DNA of 58,664 nucleotides from Rubrivivax sp. A210. Lineage in GTDB: Bacteria > Pseudomonadota > Gammaproteobacteria > Burkholderiales > Burkholderiaceae_C. Below the pieces are notes generated by a model. The model saw only the letters and a list, made by a program, of their open reading frames with translations, ran no database searches and was not told the origin of the DNA. The first letter of the stretch is position 1; every line of letters begins with the position of its first letter. Shown piece after piece: positions 18,236-28,431 of this stretch. Made by a program: the position numbers and the translations under genes. The stretch lies in assembly GCF_904426505.1 (NCBI RefSeq), contig NZ_CAJGBN010000015.1:1-58664 (forward strand), given 5' to 3'.

Positions 18236-19144
18236 ATGAAGCTGCCGTCCTCGCTGCGTCTTTCCCCTCGCATCACGCCCTATGTGCTGCTGAGCCCCTT
18301 CGTCGTCCTCTTTCTCGTCTTCGGCCTGTTTCCGCTGGGCTTCTCGCTCTACCTGGCCTTCCAGAGCTGGGAGCCGACCAGCGGGCTGGACGCGATGCAG
18401 TTCGTCGCGCTCGACAACTTCGCCTTTGCGCTGCAGGACGAATGGTTCTGGAAGAGCCTGAAGAACACGGCGTGGCTGGCCGTGGCCTCGGGCGTGCCTC
18501 AGCATCTGGTGGCCATTCCGCTGGCGGTGTTCATCCACACCAGCTTCAAGCGCCTGCGCAACGGCGTCGTGGGCGCCTACTTCCTGCCCTACATCACCAG
18601 CACGGTGGCCATCGCCATCATGTTCAGCAGCCTGTTCTCCAAGGACTTCGGCCTCGTCAACCTGGGCCTGGGCACCCTGTTCGGAGCCGAGCCCATCGAC
18701 TGGCTGGGCGCGCCCGAGAACATCAAGCCGGCCATCGCGATGATCGTCTTCTGGCGCTATGTCGGCTTCAACGTCGTGCTCTACCTGGCCGCATTGCAGA
18801 CCATCCCCAAGGATCTCTACGAAGCCGCCGCGATGGACGGCGCCGGGCGCCTGCAGCAGTTTTGGCGCATCACGCTGCCCAGTCTCAAGCCCATGATCTT
18901 CTTCGGCGTCACGCTCAGCGTCATCGGCGGCCTGCAGATCTTCGAGGAGCCCTTCATCCTCACCGGCGGCCGCGGCGGCTCCGACCAGTCGGGCATGACC
19001 ACCGCCATCTACCTCTACCGCATGGCCTTCGACTTCAACGATTTCGGCGCCGCCAGCGCGATGTCGTGGCTGCTGTTCTTCGTGGTGGTGGTGCTCACCT
19101 GGCTCACCAACCTGGCCTTCAAGCCGCGCACCGCAGGGGGTTGA
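18236..19144 (+). CDS. Sugar ABC transporter permease, MalF type
   Basis: This protein of 302 residues has about six transmembrane helices and the cytoplasmic EAA loop YEAAAMDGAGRLQQFWRITLP, which docks to the ATPase. The N-terminal PYVLLSPFVVLFLVFGLFPLGFSLYLAF is typical of CUT1 family MalF-like subunits. It starts 17 bases after the binding-protein gene. Together with the next permease it forms the transmembrane pore of the oligosaccharide importer. Confidence 0.93.
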   Translation: MKLPSSLRLSPRITPYVLLSPFVVLFLVFGLFPLGFSLYLAFQSWEPTSGLDAMQFVALDNFAFALQDEWFWKSLKNTAWLAVASGVPQHLVAIPLAVFIHTSFKRLRNGVVGAYFLPYITSTVAIAIMFSSLFSKDFGLVNLGLGTLFGAEPIDWLGAPENIKPAIAMIVFWRYVGFNVVLYLAALQTIPKDLYEAAAMDGAGRLQQFWRITLPSLKPMIFFGVTLSVIGGLQIFEEPFILTGGRGGSDQSGMTTAIYLYRMAFDFNDFGAASAMSWLLFFVVVVLTWLTNLAFKPRTAGG

Positions 19145-19145
19145 G

Positions 19146-19970
19146 TTGAGAACCGAAAAGCTCGCCCCCTGGGCCGCCTACGCCGTGGTCGGCCTGGGCG
19201 CGCTGATCATGCTGGCGCCCTTCTACTTCATGTTCGTGTTTGCCACGCACACGCGCACCGAGATCTTCAGCCTGCCGCCGCCGCTGCTGTTCGGCGGCGA
19301 CTTCCTGGACAACCTGCGCATCCTGACCAGCCGCATTCCGTTCTGGCGCAACCTCGGCTGGAGCCTCTACGTGGCGGTGGCCAATACCGCGCTCACGTTG
19401 CTGTTCTGCAGCATGGGCGGCTATGCCTTCGGGCTGTTCGAGTTCCGCTACAAGAACGCGCTCTTCGCCTTCGTGATGGCGACCATGCTGCTGCCCAGCT
19501 TCATGAACATGATCCCCACCTTCATGATCATGGACGTGCTGGGCTGGATAGACCAGCCGCGTGCGCTCTACATCCCCGGTGCGGCCAGCGCCTTCGGCAT
19601 CTTCCTGATGCGGCAGTTCGTCGTCGCCTCGGTGCCCAAGGACTTGATCGAGGCCGCGCGCATGGACGGCTGCGGCGAGCTGCGCATCTACTGGCGCATC
19701 GTGCTGCCGCTGCTGCGGCCCGCCCTGGGCACGCTGGGCCTGATCACCTTCATCGCCAGCTGGAACAACTTCATCGGCCCGCTGATCGTGATGCGCAGCC
19801 CCGAGATGTACACGCTGCCGCTGGCCCTGCGCAGCCTGCAAAGCCCGGTCGACACCGAATGGGGCGCGCTGATGGCGGGCTCGGCCATTGCCACCATTCC
19901 GCTCGTCATCCTCTTCATGCTGTCGTCGCGGCAGCTCATCAGCGGCCTCACGGCCGGCGCCGTCAAGTAG
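19146..19970 (+). CDS. Sugar ABC transporter permease, MalG type
   Basis: This protein of 274 residues has about six helices and an EAA loop (IEAARMDGCGELRIYWRIVLPLLRP). It is the MalG-like partner of the preceding permease. It begins with TTG one base after the previous stop codon, with no strong separate ribosome-binding site, so translation is probably coupled to the upstream gene. Confidence 0.92.
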   Translation: MRTEKLAPWAAYAVVGLGALIMLAPFYFMFVFATHTRTEIFSLPPPLLFGGDFLDNLRILTSRIPFWRNLGWSLYVAVANTALTLLFCSMGGYAFGLFEFRYKNALFAFVMATMLLPSFMNMIPTFMIMDVLGWIDQPRALYIPGAASAFGIFLMRQFVVASVPKDLIEAARMDGCGELRIYWRIVLPLLRPALGTLGLITFIASWNNFIGPLIVMRSPEMYTLPLALRSLQSPVDTEWGALMAGSAIATIPLVILFMLSSRQLISGLTAGAVK

Positions 19971-19998
19971 TACCGCATTCCACTCCATCGCCCCTGCC

Positions 19999-21372
19999 AT
20001 GACCGCACCCGAGACCCCGATCCCCAGCGCTGCCTTCCCCGCCGACTTCGTCTGGGGCGTGGCCACCAGCGCCTTCCAGATCGAGGGCGGGGCCAGCCTG
20101 GGCGGCAAGGCGCCCTCCATCTGGGACAGCTTCTGCCGCGTACCCGGCGCCATCGCCGACGCCAGCCATGGCGACGTCGCCTGCGACCACTACCACCGCT
20201 GGGAAGCGGACCTCGACATCGCACAAGGCCTGGGCATCGATGCCTACCGCTTCAGCATCAGCTGGCCGCGCGTTCAGCCCGCAGGCAGCGGCGCCTGGAA
20301 CGCCGCCGGGCTCGACTTCTACGAGCGCCTGGTCGACGGCATGCTGCAGCGCGGCCTGACGCCCTATCTCACGCTCAACCACTGGGACTTGCCGCAGGCG
20401 CTGCAAGACCAGGGCGGCTGGGGCCACCGTGACACCGTACACCGATTCGTCGATTACGCGCGTGGCGTGGCGCGCCGCCTGGGCGACCGCGTGGCCAGCA
20501 TCACCACCCACAACGAGCCCTGGGTCGTGGCCACGCTGGGCCACGAGAACGGTGTCTTCGCCCCGGGCCTGCGCGACCGGCGGCTGGCCATGCAAGTGGC
20601 CCACCACCTGCTGCTGAGCCATGGCCTGGCACTGCAGGCGCTGCGCGCCGACGGCAGCCGTGCCCAGCTGGGCATCGTGCTCAACCTGAGCCCGGTACAC
20701 GCCGCCACCGATGCGCCGGCCGACCAGGCCCAGGCCCGCCACGAGGACGGCCGCCTGTTGCGCTGGTACATGGACCCGCTGTTCCACGGCCGCTACCCGC
20801 AGGACATCGTCGACTTCCTCGGTGCCGACGCGCCGCAGATCCAGCACGGCGACCTGGACGCCATCGCCCAGCCGCTGGACTTCCTGGGCCTCAACTACTA
20901 CACGCGCGCCGTGGCCAGCGCCCAGGGGCCCTGGGACGTGGCGCAGAGCGGCCTGGAAGTCACGGCCATGGGCTGGGAGATCTATCCCGAGGGCCTGACC
21001 GAGCTGCTGCTGCGCCTGCGGCGCGACTACCCGGTGCCGCCGCTCTTCGTCACCGAGAACGGCGGCGCCTTCGACGACGTGGTGCAGGACGGCCGCGTCC
21101 ACGACGCCGCCCGCACGGCGTATGTCGCGGCCCACATCGCCGCGGTGGCCGAGGCGCTGCGCCAGGGCGTGCCCATGGCCGGCTACATGCTGTGGAGCCT
21201 GCTCGACAACTTCGAGTGGGCTTCGGGCTATGCCAAGCGCTTTGGCATCGTACACGTCGATTTCCAGACCCAGCAGCGCACGCTGAAGGACAGCGCGCTC
21301 TGGTACCGCGGCTTTCTTCAGCAACAGCAGGCCCTGCGCGCATCCAGCCGCGCCGTGCCGGTGGGAGCGTGA
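19999..21372 (+). CDS. GH1 beta-glucosidase
   Basis: This cytoplasmic glycoside hydrolase family 1 enzyme of 457 residues has no signal peptide. The N-terminal FVWGVATSAFQIEGG is the family entry motif. Glu173 in TTHNEPWV is the acid/base residue and Glu353 in LFVTENGGAFDD the nucleophile. The sugar-subsite residues in YRFSISWPR, LNHWDLPQAL and LLDNFEWASGYAKRFG are present. It lies inside the ABC importer operon and should release glucose from imported beta-linked oligosaccharides, completing breakdown begun outside by GH81 and GH17 enzymes. Confidence 0.96.
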   Translation: MTAPETPIPSAAFPADFVWGVATSAFQIEGGASLGGKAPSIWDSFCRVPGAIADASHGDVACDHYHRWEADLDIAQGLGIDAYRFSISWPRVQPAGSGAWNAAGLDFYERLVDGMLQRGLTPYLTLNHWDLPQALQDQGGWGHRDTVHRFVDYARGVARRLGDRVASITTHNEPWVVATLGHENGVFAPGLRDRRLAMQVAHHLLLSHGLALQALRADGSRAQLGIVLNLSPVHAATDAPADQAQARHEDGRLLRWYMDPLFHGRYPQDIVDFLGADAPQIQHGDLDAIAQPLDFLGLNYYTRAVASAQGPWDVAQSGLEVTAMGWEIYPEGLTELLLRLRRDYPVPPLFVTENGGAFDDVVQDGRVHDAARTAYVAAHIAAVAEALRQGVPMAGYMLWSLLDNFEWASGYAKRFGIVHVDFQTQQRTLKDSALWYRGFLQQQQALRASSRAVPVGA

Positions 21373-21374
21373 CG

Positions 21375-22430
<1,056 letters not shown>

Positions 22431-22472
22431 GGTTTTCGCGAACTCGCGGCCTTGAGGCCGCCAGCATTTTTG

Positions 22473-22494
22473 AAGCGGGCCTTGCCCGCTTTTT
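22473..22494 (+). terminator. Terminator of the ABC importer operon
   Basis: AAGCGGGC (22473-22480), CTT, GCCCGCTT (22484-22491) form a perfect 8-bp stem followed by TTTC, 42 bases after the ATPase stop codon. Confidence 0.88.
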
Positions 22495-22520
22495 CTTTCC
22501 GTGATCGCACCCGCCGCTTC

Positions 22521-22560
22521 AAAAAGGCGGGCGGCACACGGCCAAAGGCCGTGCGCCGCC
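22521..22560 (-). terminator. Terminator of the GH17/porin operon (minus strand)
   Basis: On the minus strand GGCGGCGCACGGCC (22560-22547) pairs with GGCCGTGTGCCGCC (22543-22530) across a TTT loop, 14 bp with one G-U pair. It is followed shortly by TTTTT (22525-22521). It lies just after the GH17 stop codon and faces the importer terminator. Confidence 0.85.
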
Positions 22561-22568
22561 AGGTGGGC

Positions 22569-24335
22569 TTACTTCGACCAGTAGATGTTGTCGATGGCGA
22601 TCCTGGGCAGGCCCGTGGTGTTGAGCGGCTTGCCGGTGAAGGCGTAGCGGTCGGCGATCACGAAGGGCAGCAGCACGGCGCGCAGGTCCAGCCTGGGGTT
22701 CACGGCCAGGAAGGCCGCGACCGGAATCGTCACCTTGCACCAGGCGCCGGTGTTGCAGTAGCTGAAGTCGCCCGGCGCCAGTTGCAGGAAGGCTTCGGCG
22801 CCCTTGCGGTCTTCGGTGTCGGTGCTGATGCCGATCTCGATCTTGCCCGGGTAGCCGGCAGTCTTGATCCAGGCCGTGAGGCTGCCGCCGGCAAAGGCCG
22901 AGAGGTTGCTGGCGGTGCCGAAGCGCAGGATGCCCCAGCCGTAGTCGGCCGGTGTCGGCGTGATCTCCAGGCTTTGCGGCCCGTCGCCCGGGGCGAAGCT
23001 GGCGCTGCTCAGCGGGCGGTCGGCCGTGACGCCGCCGGTCTGCTTGCCGAAGGCGGCCCAGTCGCCGCCGGCCTGCACGGCCTCGCCGGCCGTGGCGGCA
23101 TCGGCGAACACCGTGAAACGGCTGGCGGCCACCGCCGTGCCCACGTCCAGCGTCTGGAACGAGAGGGCACTGGCTGCGTCGCAGGGCGAGGACTTGTCGT
23201 GGACCCAGGTGGCGCTGCCGGCGGCAGTGCCGTCGGGCCGGAGAGCCTGGATGGCGCAGCGCGCCTTGCGGTCCACCGTGAACATGCCCCAGAAGTTGTC
23301 GTCCAGCTTCCAGGGCTCGTCGAAGGCCTCGAAGACGAAGACGGTGCGCGGGCCGGCGCCGGTGCGATCAAGGGCCTCCCAGGCGCGCAGGCGGTCGACA
23401 AACATCTTCTGGTTGGCCGGGCTGGCGCGGAAGGGCAGGTTGCCGCCGCCGCCGCCGGTGTTGACCGCGTGCCAGCCGGTCTCGCCCACGACGATGGGCA
23501 GGTGGGGCAGGCCGGCAAAGTCGAGATAGCTGCGCACCGCGCCGTACTGCACCTTGGTTGCGGCGATGGCCGCGTCCATCATCGCCGTGGCGCGGCTGGC
23601 GGGGGCGGCGGCAATCTGCTGCCAGTCCCACACGCCCTCGGCAAACACCGTGTCCTGTTCGACATAGGTGTGCAGCGCGACGAAGTCGACGGTGTCGGTG
23701 ATGGTGTGCGGCGCCGACTTCCAGAAGCCGTAGTTGTCGTCAGTGGTGACGGGCTGGTTGATGGCGTTGCGCACCCGGGTGATGTAGCCCGCCAGCGTGG
23801 CAGGGTTGTCGATCTTGTTGAAGTCGAACACCAGCATCTCGTTGCCGACGCTCACTGCCAGCACGATGGCCGAGAACTGGTTGGCCAGCGCAATGGCGCG
23901 TGCCGCCTCGGCATCATTGGCCGTGCTCTTGCTGTTGCCGTAGCCCTGCAGGTAGGCGCCCAGGTAGACCTTGATGTCGAGGCTGTTGTCGCGTATGACT
24001 TCCAGCGTCTGCCGCGCCACCATGTCCGAGCTGTCGAACAGGCGGATGAGGCCGAAGCCGCCGGCCACCAGCAGGTCCATGTCCTGCTTGATCATGGCCT
24101 TGGTGATGACTTCGGTGTCGCGGTTGAAGGTGCGGAAGGGCGAGTAGTTGACCGCCTTGCGCGTGGTGAACTCGGCGCTCAGCGGGCGTTGCTTGCTCAC
24201 TTCGACGCCGGTGACGGGCGTGCTGCCACCGCCGCCGCAGGCCACCAGCGTGGCCGCCAGCGTGGCCGCCAGCGCGGCGCGCATCCAGCGGCCGGTGCGG
24301 GCGGGCAGGGCATCGGACAGGAGTGTGTGCTTCAT
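22569..24335 (-). CDS. GH17 beta-1,3-glucanase lipoprotein with C-terminal accessory domain
   Basis: This protein of 588 residues has a lipobox (TLVAC, Cys33), so it should be a membrane-anchored lipoprotein. The catalytic part (about 55-370) follows glycoside hydrolase family 17: VNYSPFR, GFGLIRLFDSSD, acid/base Glu166 in SVGNEML, FVALHTY, and nucleophile Glu285 in VVGETGWH, then VFVFEAFDEPWK. Bacterial GH17 enzymes act on beta-1,3-glucan or transfer beta-1,3-gluco-oligosaccharides. Residues about 410-588 form a beta-rich module without a recognised name and may bind glucan. It is downstream of the porin gene (26 bases) and shares the LacI operator at 25774. Confidence 0.88.
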   Translation of the reverse strand: MKHTLLSDALPARTGRWMRAALAATLAATLVACGGGGSTPVTGVEVSKQRPLSAEFTTRKAVNYSPFRTFNRDTEVITKAMIKQDMDLLVAGGFGLIRLFDSSDMVARQTLEVIRDNSLDIKVYLGAYLQGYGNSKSTANDAEAARAIALANQFSAIVLAVSVGNEMLVFDFNKIDNPATLAGYITRVRNAINQPVTTDDNYGFWKSAPHTITDTVDFVALHTYVEQDTVFAEGVWDWQQIAAAPASRATAMMDAAIAATKVQYGAVRSYLDFAGLPHLPIVVGETGWHAVNTGGGGGNLPFRASPANQKMFVDRLRAWEALDRTGAGPRTVFVFEAFDEPWKLDDNFWGMFTVDRKARCAIQALRPDGTAAGSATWVHDKSSPCDAASALSFQTLDVGTAVAASRFTVFADAATAGEAVQAGGDWAAFGKQTGGVTADRPLSSASFAPGDGPQSLEITPTPADYGWGILRFGTASNLSAFAGGSLTAWIKTAGYPGKIEIGISTDTEDRKGAEAFLQLAPGDFSYCNTGAWCKVTIPVAAFLAVNPRLDLRAVLLPFVIADRYAFTGKPLNTTGLPRIAIDNIYWSK

Positions 24336-24360
24336 GGCCTTGACCTCGGATGCATGCATT

Positions 24361-25686
24361 TCAGAAGACATAGACCCCACCCAGGGTGAGCCAGTTGCCG
24401 CGCGTCTTGACGCGGGAATCGACATTGCTGAAGGCCGAGTTGCTGGGCATGGACAGCGGTGCCAGGCCCTGCCTCGCGTACTGCACCATGCCCAGCGTGG
24501 CGTAGGCTTCGAAGCCGTTGCGGAAGTTGTAGTTCAGGCCCAGCGTGTTGATGGTGGCCGAGTTGGACTGGCCGCGGTCCGAGGGGTTGGCGGTGGACGC
24601 CGCGCCCAGATGCACCATGCCGGTGGAAGCGGTCCACGGGCCGCTGCGGTAGCGCAGGCCCAGCATCAGGTCCACCGAGGTGGCCGGGTAGCCCTTGAAT
24701 ACGCCGCCACCCAGATCGCGGGACCAGTCGACGTTGAACATGTTGTTCCAGCGCGCATCCTCGACCAGGCCGGTGCCGGTGTGGGTATTGGGCGGGGTGG
24801 TCACCACGGCATAGGCGCCGCTCCAGCGGTTGGCGCGCAGCCCGCCCGAGATCTCGACGTTGCCGTCGACCTGGTAGCGCCCCATGACCATCGCAATGCC
24901 CTGGCTGGAACTGCCCAGCTTGGCGTCGTCGGCCGGGAAGGGCGTGAGGCCGGTGAACACGCCGTGGCCGAAGGCCGAGGGCGTGCCGTTCTTGGCCCAC
25001 TGCCACATCGCGTCGACCACCAGATCGCCCTTGTGGTACTGGGCATAAAGCTCCAGGAACTGCGGCTTGTTTTTCTTCCAGCCGGCCTTGCCGATGTCAT
25101 AGGTGGCCTCCAGCACGAGATCGCCCTCGGCCACGTCCAGCGGCCTCGAGGACAGGCGCAGGGCGCGCGTGAGGATGCCGTAGCCGGCGCCGCTGGAGCC
25201 CCAGGCATCGGCCACGCCCACCGCGCTGCCGTAGGGATAGTCGGCCACGCTCCAGCCGCGCGTCGTCATGGCCCCCACGCGCAGGCTGCCGTAATCGTCG
25301 TGGCTGACGTAGGCGTTGCGGTCGTAGTAGAAGCCCTTGAAGTCTTCCTTGCCGTCGCGGTAGCGCTGGCTCAGCAGGGCGCCCACCTTGACGCCGCCGC
25401 CGACCTCGGCCTTCACGCCCAGGTAGGGCTGGAACAGCGTCAGGGTGGCCACATGGCTGCCGTAGCTCTGGTTCTGGCGGATCTGGTCGGCCCAGAAGCG
25501 CTGCTTGTCTTCGCCCGTGGCCACCTGGCAGTTGTCGCAGTAGGGCCAGACCGGCGTCGCCTCGGCCTTGGCAAAGCCGGTCAGGCTGAAGGGGCCGAAG
25601 TCGATGGCCTGCGCTGAACCCGCGAGCAGCAGCCCGACGGCAGCCGCGATCAGGTGGGGCATGCGGGACGGCGAGAGTGGTTTCAT
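24361..25686 (-). CDS. Outer-membrane beta-barrel porin of the glucan locus
   Basis: This protein of 441 residues has a signal peptide (PHLIAAAVGLLLAGSAQA) and a strand-rich body ending GNWLTLGGVYVF, with the C-terminal Phe of outer-membrane barrels. It differs from the two general Burkholderiales porins in the window: it is longer and begins IDFGPFSLTGFAKAEATPVW with a PYCDNC cysteine pair. It probably admits beta-1,3-gluco-oligosaccharides through the outer membrane. It is the first gene of the minus-strand glucan operon, with an exact LacI palindrome 88 bases upstream. Confidence 0.82.
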   Translation of the reverse strand: MKPLSPSRMPHLIAAAVGLLLAGSAQAIDFGPFSLTGFAKAEATPVWPYCDNCQVATGEDKQRFWADQIRQNQSYGSHVATLTLFQPYLGVKAEVGGGVKVGALLSQRYRDGKEDFKGFYYDRNAYVSHDDYGSLRVGAMTTRGWSVADYPYGSAVGVADAWGSSGAGYGILTRALRLSSRPLDVAEGDLVLEATYDIGKAGWKKNKPQFLELYAQYHKGDLVVDAMWQWAKNGTPSAFGHGVFTGLTPFPADDAKLGSSSQGIAMVMGRYQVDGNVEISGGLRANRWSGAYAVVTTPPNTHTGTGLVEDARWNNMFNVDWSRDLGGGVFKGYPATSVDLMLGLRYRSGPWTASTGMVHLGAASTANPSDRGQSNSATINTLGLNYNFRNGFEAYATLGMVQYARQGLAPLSMPSNSAFSNVDSRVKTRGNWLTLGGVYVF

Positions 25687-25773
25687 GTGCTTGACGCCGG
25701 GCAGGGCGCGCGGGAGGGAATGGTGGGGGATCCGGGCCATGGAGCCGTAAAGCGGCCTCATGCGAGAAACGTG

Positions 25774-25787
25774 TGAAAGCGCTTTCA
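25774..25787. promoter_or_regulatory. LacI-family operator 2 (porin-GH17 operon)
   Basis: This exact copy of the palindrome TGAAAGCGCTTTCA lies upstream of the minus-strand porin gene. On that strand TTGAAA, which overlaps the palindrome, could serve as a -35 element, but no good -10 follows. The spacing to operator 3 is 124 bp centre to centre, so a repressor tetramer could loop the two divergent promoters. Confidence 0.88.
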
Positions 25788-25897
25788 ACAGATTAGTCCA
25801 TGGCCCATCTTGGCGTCAACGGCGGCGCGCCCCGTGTTTTCCCGCGGGCCTGGCGGGCCTGCGGCCGAGGCTGCGGGTAAGCCCCGAGATCGATTCG

Positions 25898-25911
25898 TGA
25901 AAGCGCTTTCA
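25898..25911. promoter_or_regulatory. LacI-family operator 3 (GH81 gene)
   Basis: This exact copy of TGAAAGCGCTTTCA lies 45 bases before the GH81 start codon. AATAAT (25911-25916) overlaps its right end and may be the -10 hexamer; no good -35 is visible. Confidence 0.88.
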
Positions 25912-25956
25912 ATAATGTGGATCGGCAGGGTCGATCCGGCCGAGTGGAGCATGGCT

Positions 25957-28287
25957 ATGACGCGCATCAAGCAGGTTCTGTGGGGCTTGGCACTCGCCCT
26001 GGGTGGGGCCGTCGGCGCCTGGGCCCAGACGCCGCCGACCCTGCGGCTGGGCGCTGCGACTGTGCTGCTGCAGCCCAAGGGCAGCGACAAGCCGCCTCCG
26101 GCCGCGCCCTGGCGCACCGAGGCCATGCTGAAGCAGGCTGCCCCCAGCAGCCAGTGGTATTCGACGGTCGCCTTCAATGCCAGGCCCGGCCCGGTTTTCG
26201 CCCAGCCCCTGAGCTTCAAGACCACCCCGGCCGGCCTGGAGATGGCGCTGCCGCGCCGCCAGGAGGCAGCCGAGCTGATCCCGTTTGCGGTCAGGCCCGA
26301 GCATGTGGTGGCCTTTCCGCATGAGGCCGCGCTCATCTTCTCGCCTCTGGCCTTCGAGCCCGAACCGGCGCGGCTGGCACGCGCGTCCGACTGGGCCGTC
26401 GACATCGCCATGGCGCGCGGTGCCGACCAGCTTCTGGCCACCATCGCCCATGGCAGCCCCTATGCCTACTTCCAGCTCAGCCGCGGCGATGTGCGCATCC
26501 GCCTGGCAGCGCCGGGCGAGCGCCTGGCGGCCGTCACCGATGCCCGCCAGCTGGGCTTGCGCGTGAACGGTACGAGCTATGTCATCTTCGGCCCCGGTGG
26601 CGTGCGCTGGGAGCAGGTATCGCCCACCGAATGGGCGGGCCGCCTGCCCGAGGGCAAGGGCTTCTTCTCGGCCGCGGCACTGCCAGACGACAGGCCCGAG
26701 ACCCTGCAGCTGTTGGCCCGCCACGCCTATGCCTTCGTTACCGACACCGCCGTGGCCTGGAACTACGACGCCGCGGCCGGCAAGGTGCAGACGCGCTTTG
26801 CCGCCACCACGCGCGTGCTGGAAGGGCCCGACCACGGCCCGCTGCTGGGCCTCTACCCCCACCACTGGCACGAGAACCAGACCGTGGCCGGCAAGCTGGG
26901 CCCGGTCTACGACACCGTGCGCGGCAAGCTGCGGCTGCTGGCGGCCCCCGCATTTACCACCGAGCGGCCGTGGCAGGGCTTTCTGCCGCATTGGCCAGGG
27001 GTCACCGGAGGGCCGGGCCTGGTGGCGCTGGAAGACGAATTCAAGCGCGACTTCAGGCGCCGGCGCGACCTGCTGCCCAGCCGCGAGAACCCGGACAACT
27101 GGCGCGTCAGCGTCTATTGGGCGGGCCAGGGCCTCACGAAGTTGACGCAGCTGGCGGCGGTGGCCGAGCAGCAGGGCAGGATCGGCGAACGCGACCAGCT
27201 GCTGGCGCTGGCCAAGGAGCGCATGGAGTTCTGGTTCAGCGGCAAGGGCAAGGCCAGCTACTTCATGCTCGACCGCAGCCTGGGAACGGTGGTGGCCTAC
27301 CCCGATGAGTTCTTCTCGGTCGAGCAGATGAACGACCACCACTTCCATTACGGCTACTGGATACGCGCAGCGGCCGAGATTGCGCTGCGCGACCCGCAAT
27401 GGGCCGCCAAGGACCAGTGGGGCGCGATGATCGAACTGCTCATCAGCGACATCGCCCACACCCAGCGCGGCAGCGCCGGGTTTCCCTATATCCGCAACTA
27501 CGACGCCTACGAGGGCCATTCCTGGGCCGTTGGCATAGGCGGGGTCGACAAGTATGGCAACTTCGGCAACAACCAGGAATCCAGCAGCGAAGCCGTCAAC
27601 GCCTGGGCCGGGCTCATCCTGTGGGGCGAGGTCACGGGCAACCGCGAACTGCGTGACCTCGGCATCTACCTCTATGCCAACGAGACGAATGCGATAGACC
27701 ACTACTGGTTCGACCTCTACCGCCTCGTCTTCCCGCCAGATTACAAGCCCGCCGAGACCAGCATGGTGTTCGGCGGCATGTTTGTACACAACACCTGGTG
27801 GACCGACGAGCCGCGCCAGATCCACGGCATCAACCTGCTGCCGGTGGCGGGCTTCTCAACCTACCTGGGGCGCGATCCGGCCTTCATCAAGCGCAATCTG
27901 GCGGCGATGGACGCCGAGAGCGCGGCCTACAGGCAGCGCGGCAAGTTTCCGCCCAACCCGCCGCCAGAAGACATCTGGCAGGACATCTTCGCGAAGGTGC
28001 TGGCCCTCGCCGACCCGGCCGCGGCGCTGGCGCAGTACAAGCCGCGCGGCAGCGTACAGGATGGCAACACCGCCAGCCACACGCTGCACTGGATCGCGAG
28101 CCTGCAGGCCCTGGGCACGCCCGACTTCGGCGTCACCGCCGACACCGCGCTCTACCAGGTGTTCAAGCGTGCCGAGGGACAGCGCCACTACCTCGCCTTC
28201 AATGCCGGCAAGGTGCCGATCACCGTGCGCTTCAGCGACGGCAAGCAGCTGATCGTCGCCCCCGGGGTGCTGGGCCGCCTGCCTTGA
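25957..28287 (+). CDS. GH81 endo-beta-1,3-glucanase
   Basis: This protein of 776 residues has a Sec signal peptide (VLWGLALALGGAVGAWA) and no lipobox, so it is periplasmic or secreted. The family 81 hallmarks are clear: Asp460 in MNDHHFHYGYW is the expected acid, and Glu541/Glu545 in NNQESSSEAVNAW supply the catalytic-base pair, four residues apart as in characterised members. NYDAYEGHSWA and GMFVHNTWWT also fit. The ATG at 25957 has GGAG 7 bases upstream; an ATG two codons earlier would sit too close to it. Family members cut internal beta-1,3 bonds in laminarin, curdlan or callose. It is a single-gene unit under LacI operator 3. Confidence 0.95.
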   Translation: MTRIKQVLWGLALALGGAVGAWAQTPPTLRLGAATVLLQPKGSDKPPPAAPWRTEAMLKQAAPSSQWYSTVAFNARPGPVFAQPLSFKTTPAGLEMALPRRQEAAELIPFAVRPEHVVAFPHEAALIFSPLAFEPEPARLARASDWAVDIAMARGADQLLATIAHGSPYAYFQLSRGDVRIRLAAPGERLAAVTDARQLGLRVNGTSYVIFGPGGVRWEQVSPTEWAGRLPEGKGFFSAAALPDDRPETLQLLARHAYAFVTDTAVAWNYDAAAGKVQTRFAATTRVLEGPDHGPLLGLYPHHWHENQTVAGKLGPVYDTVRGKLRLLAAPAFTTERPWQGFLPHWPGVTGGPGLVALEDEFKRDFRRRRDLLPSRENPDNWRVSVYWAGQGLTKLTQLAAVAEQQGRIGERDQLLALAKERMEFWFSGKGKASYFMLDRSLGTVVAYPDEFFSVEQMNDHHFHYGYWIRAAAEIALRDPQWAAKDQWGAMIELLISDIAHTQRGSAGFPYIRNYDAYEGHSWAVGIGGVDKYGNFGNNQESSSEAVNAWAGLILWGEVTGNRELRDLGIYLYANETNAIDHYWFDLYRLVFPPDYKPAETSMVFGGMFVHNTWWTDEPRQIHGINLLPVAGFSTYLGRDPAFIKRNLAAMDAESAAYRQRGKFPPNPPPEDIWQDIFAKVLALADPAAALAQYKPRGSVQDGNTASHTLHWIASLQALGTPDFGVTADTALYQVFKRAEGQRHYLAFNAGKVPITVRFSDGKQLIVAPGVLGRLP

Positions 28288-28353
28288 GGGCCTAAGGGAA
28301 AGCACAGGGCCGGCGGCGCTTGCCATGCCGGCACGCACGCCGTAAGCTGATCG

Positions 28354-28367
28354 TGAAAGCGCTTTCA
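28354..28367. promoter_or_regulatory. LacI-family operator 4 (multimodular lipoprotein gene)
   Basis: This fourth exact copy of TGAAAGCGCTTTCA lies 64 bases before the lipoprotein start and 66 bases after the GH81 stop. It shows that the lipoprotein has its own regulated promoter within the same regulon. Confidence 0.88.
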
Positions 28368-28431
28368 ACGCTTCATGAACCGTACCACCGATAGCGGCGC
28401 CATCGATCCTCGCGCCAGTCAGGAAGACACC

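Noticed and set aside
22452..24389. Open frame of 645 codons on the plus strand opposite the GH17 gene
   Set aside because: The GH17 frame has a lipobox and both catalytic Glu motifs; the opposite frame has none and is compositionally a shadow.
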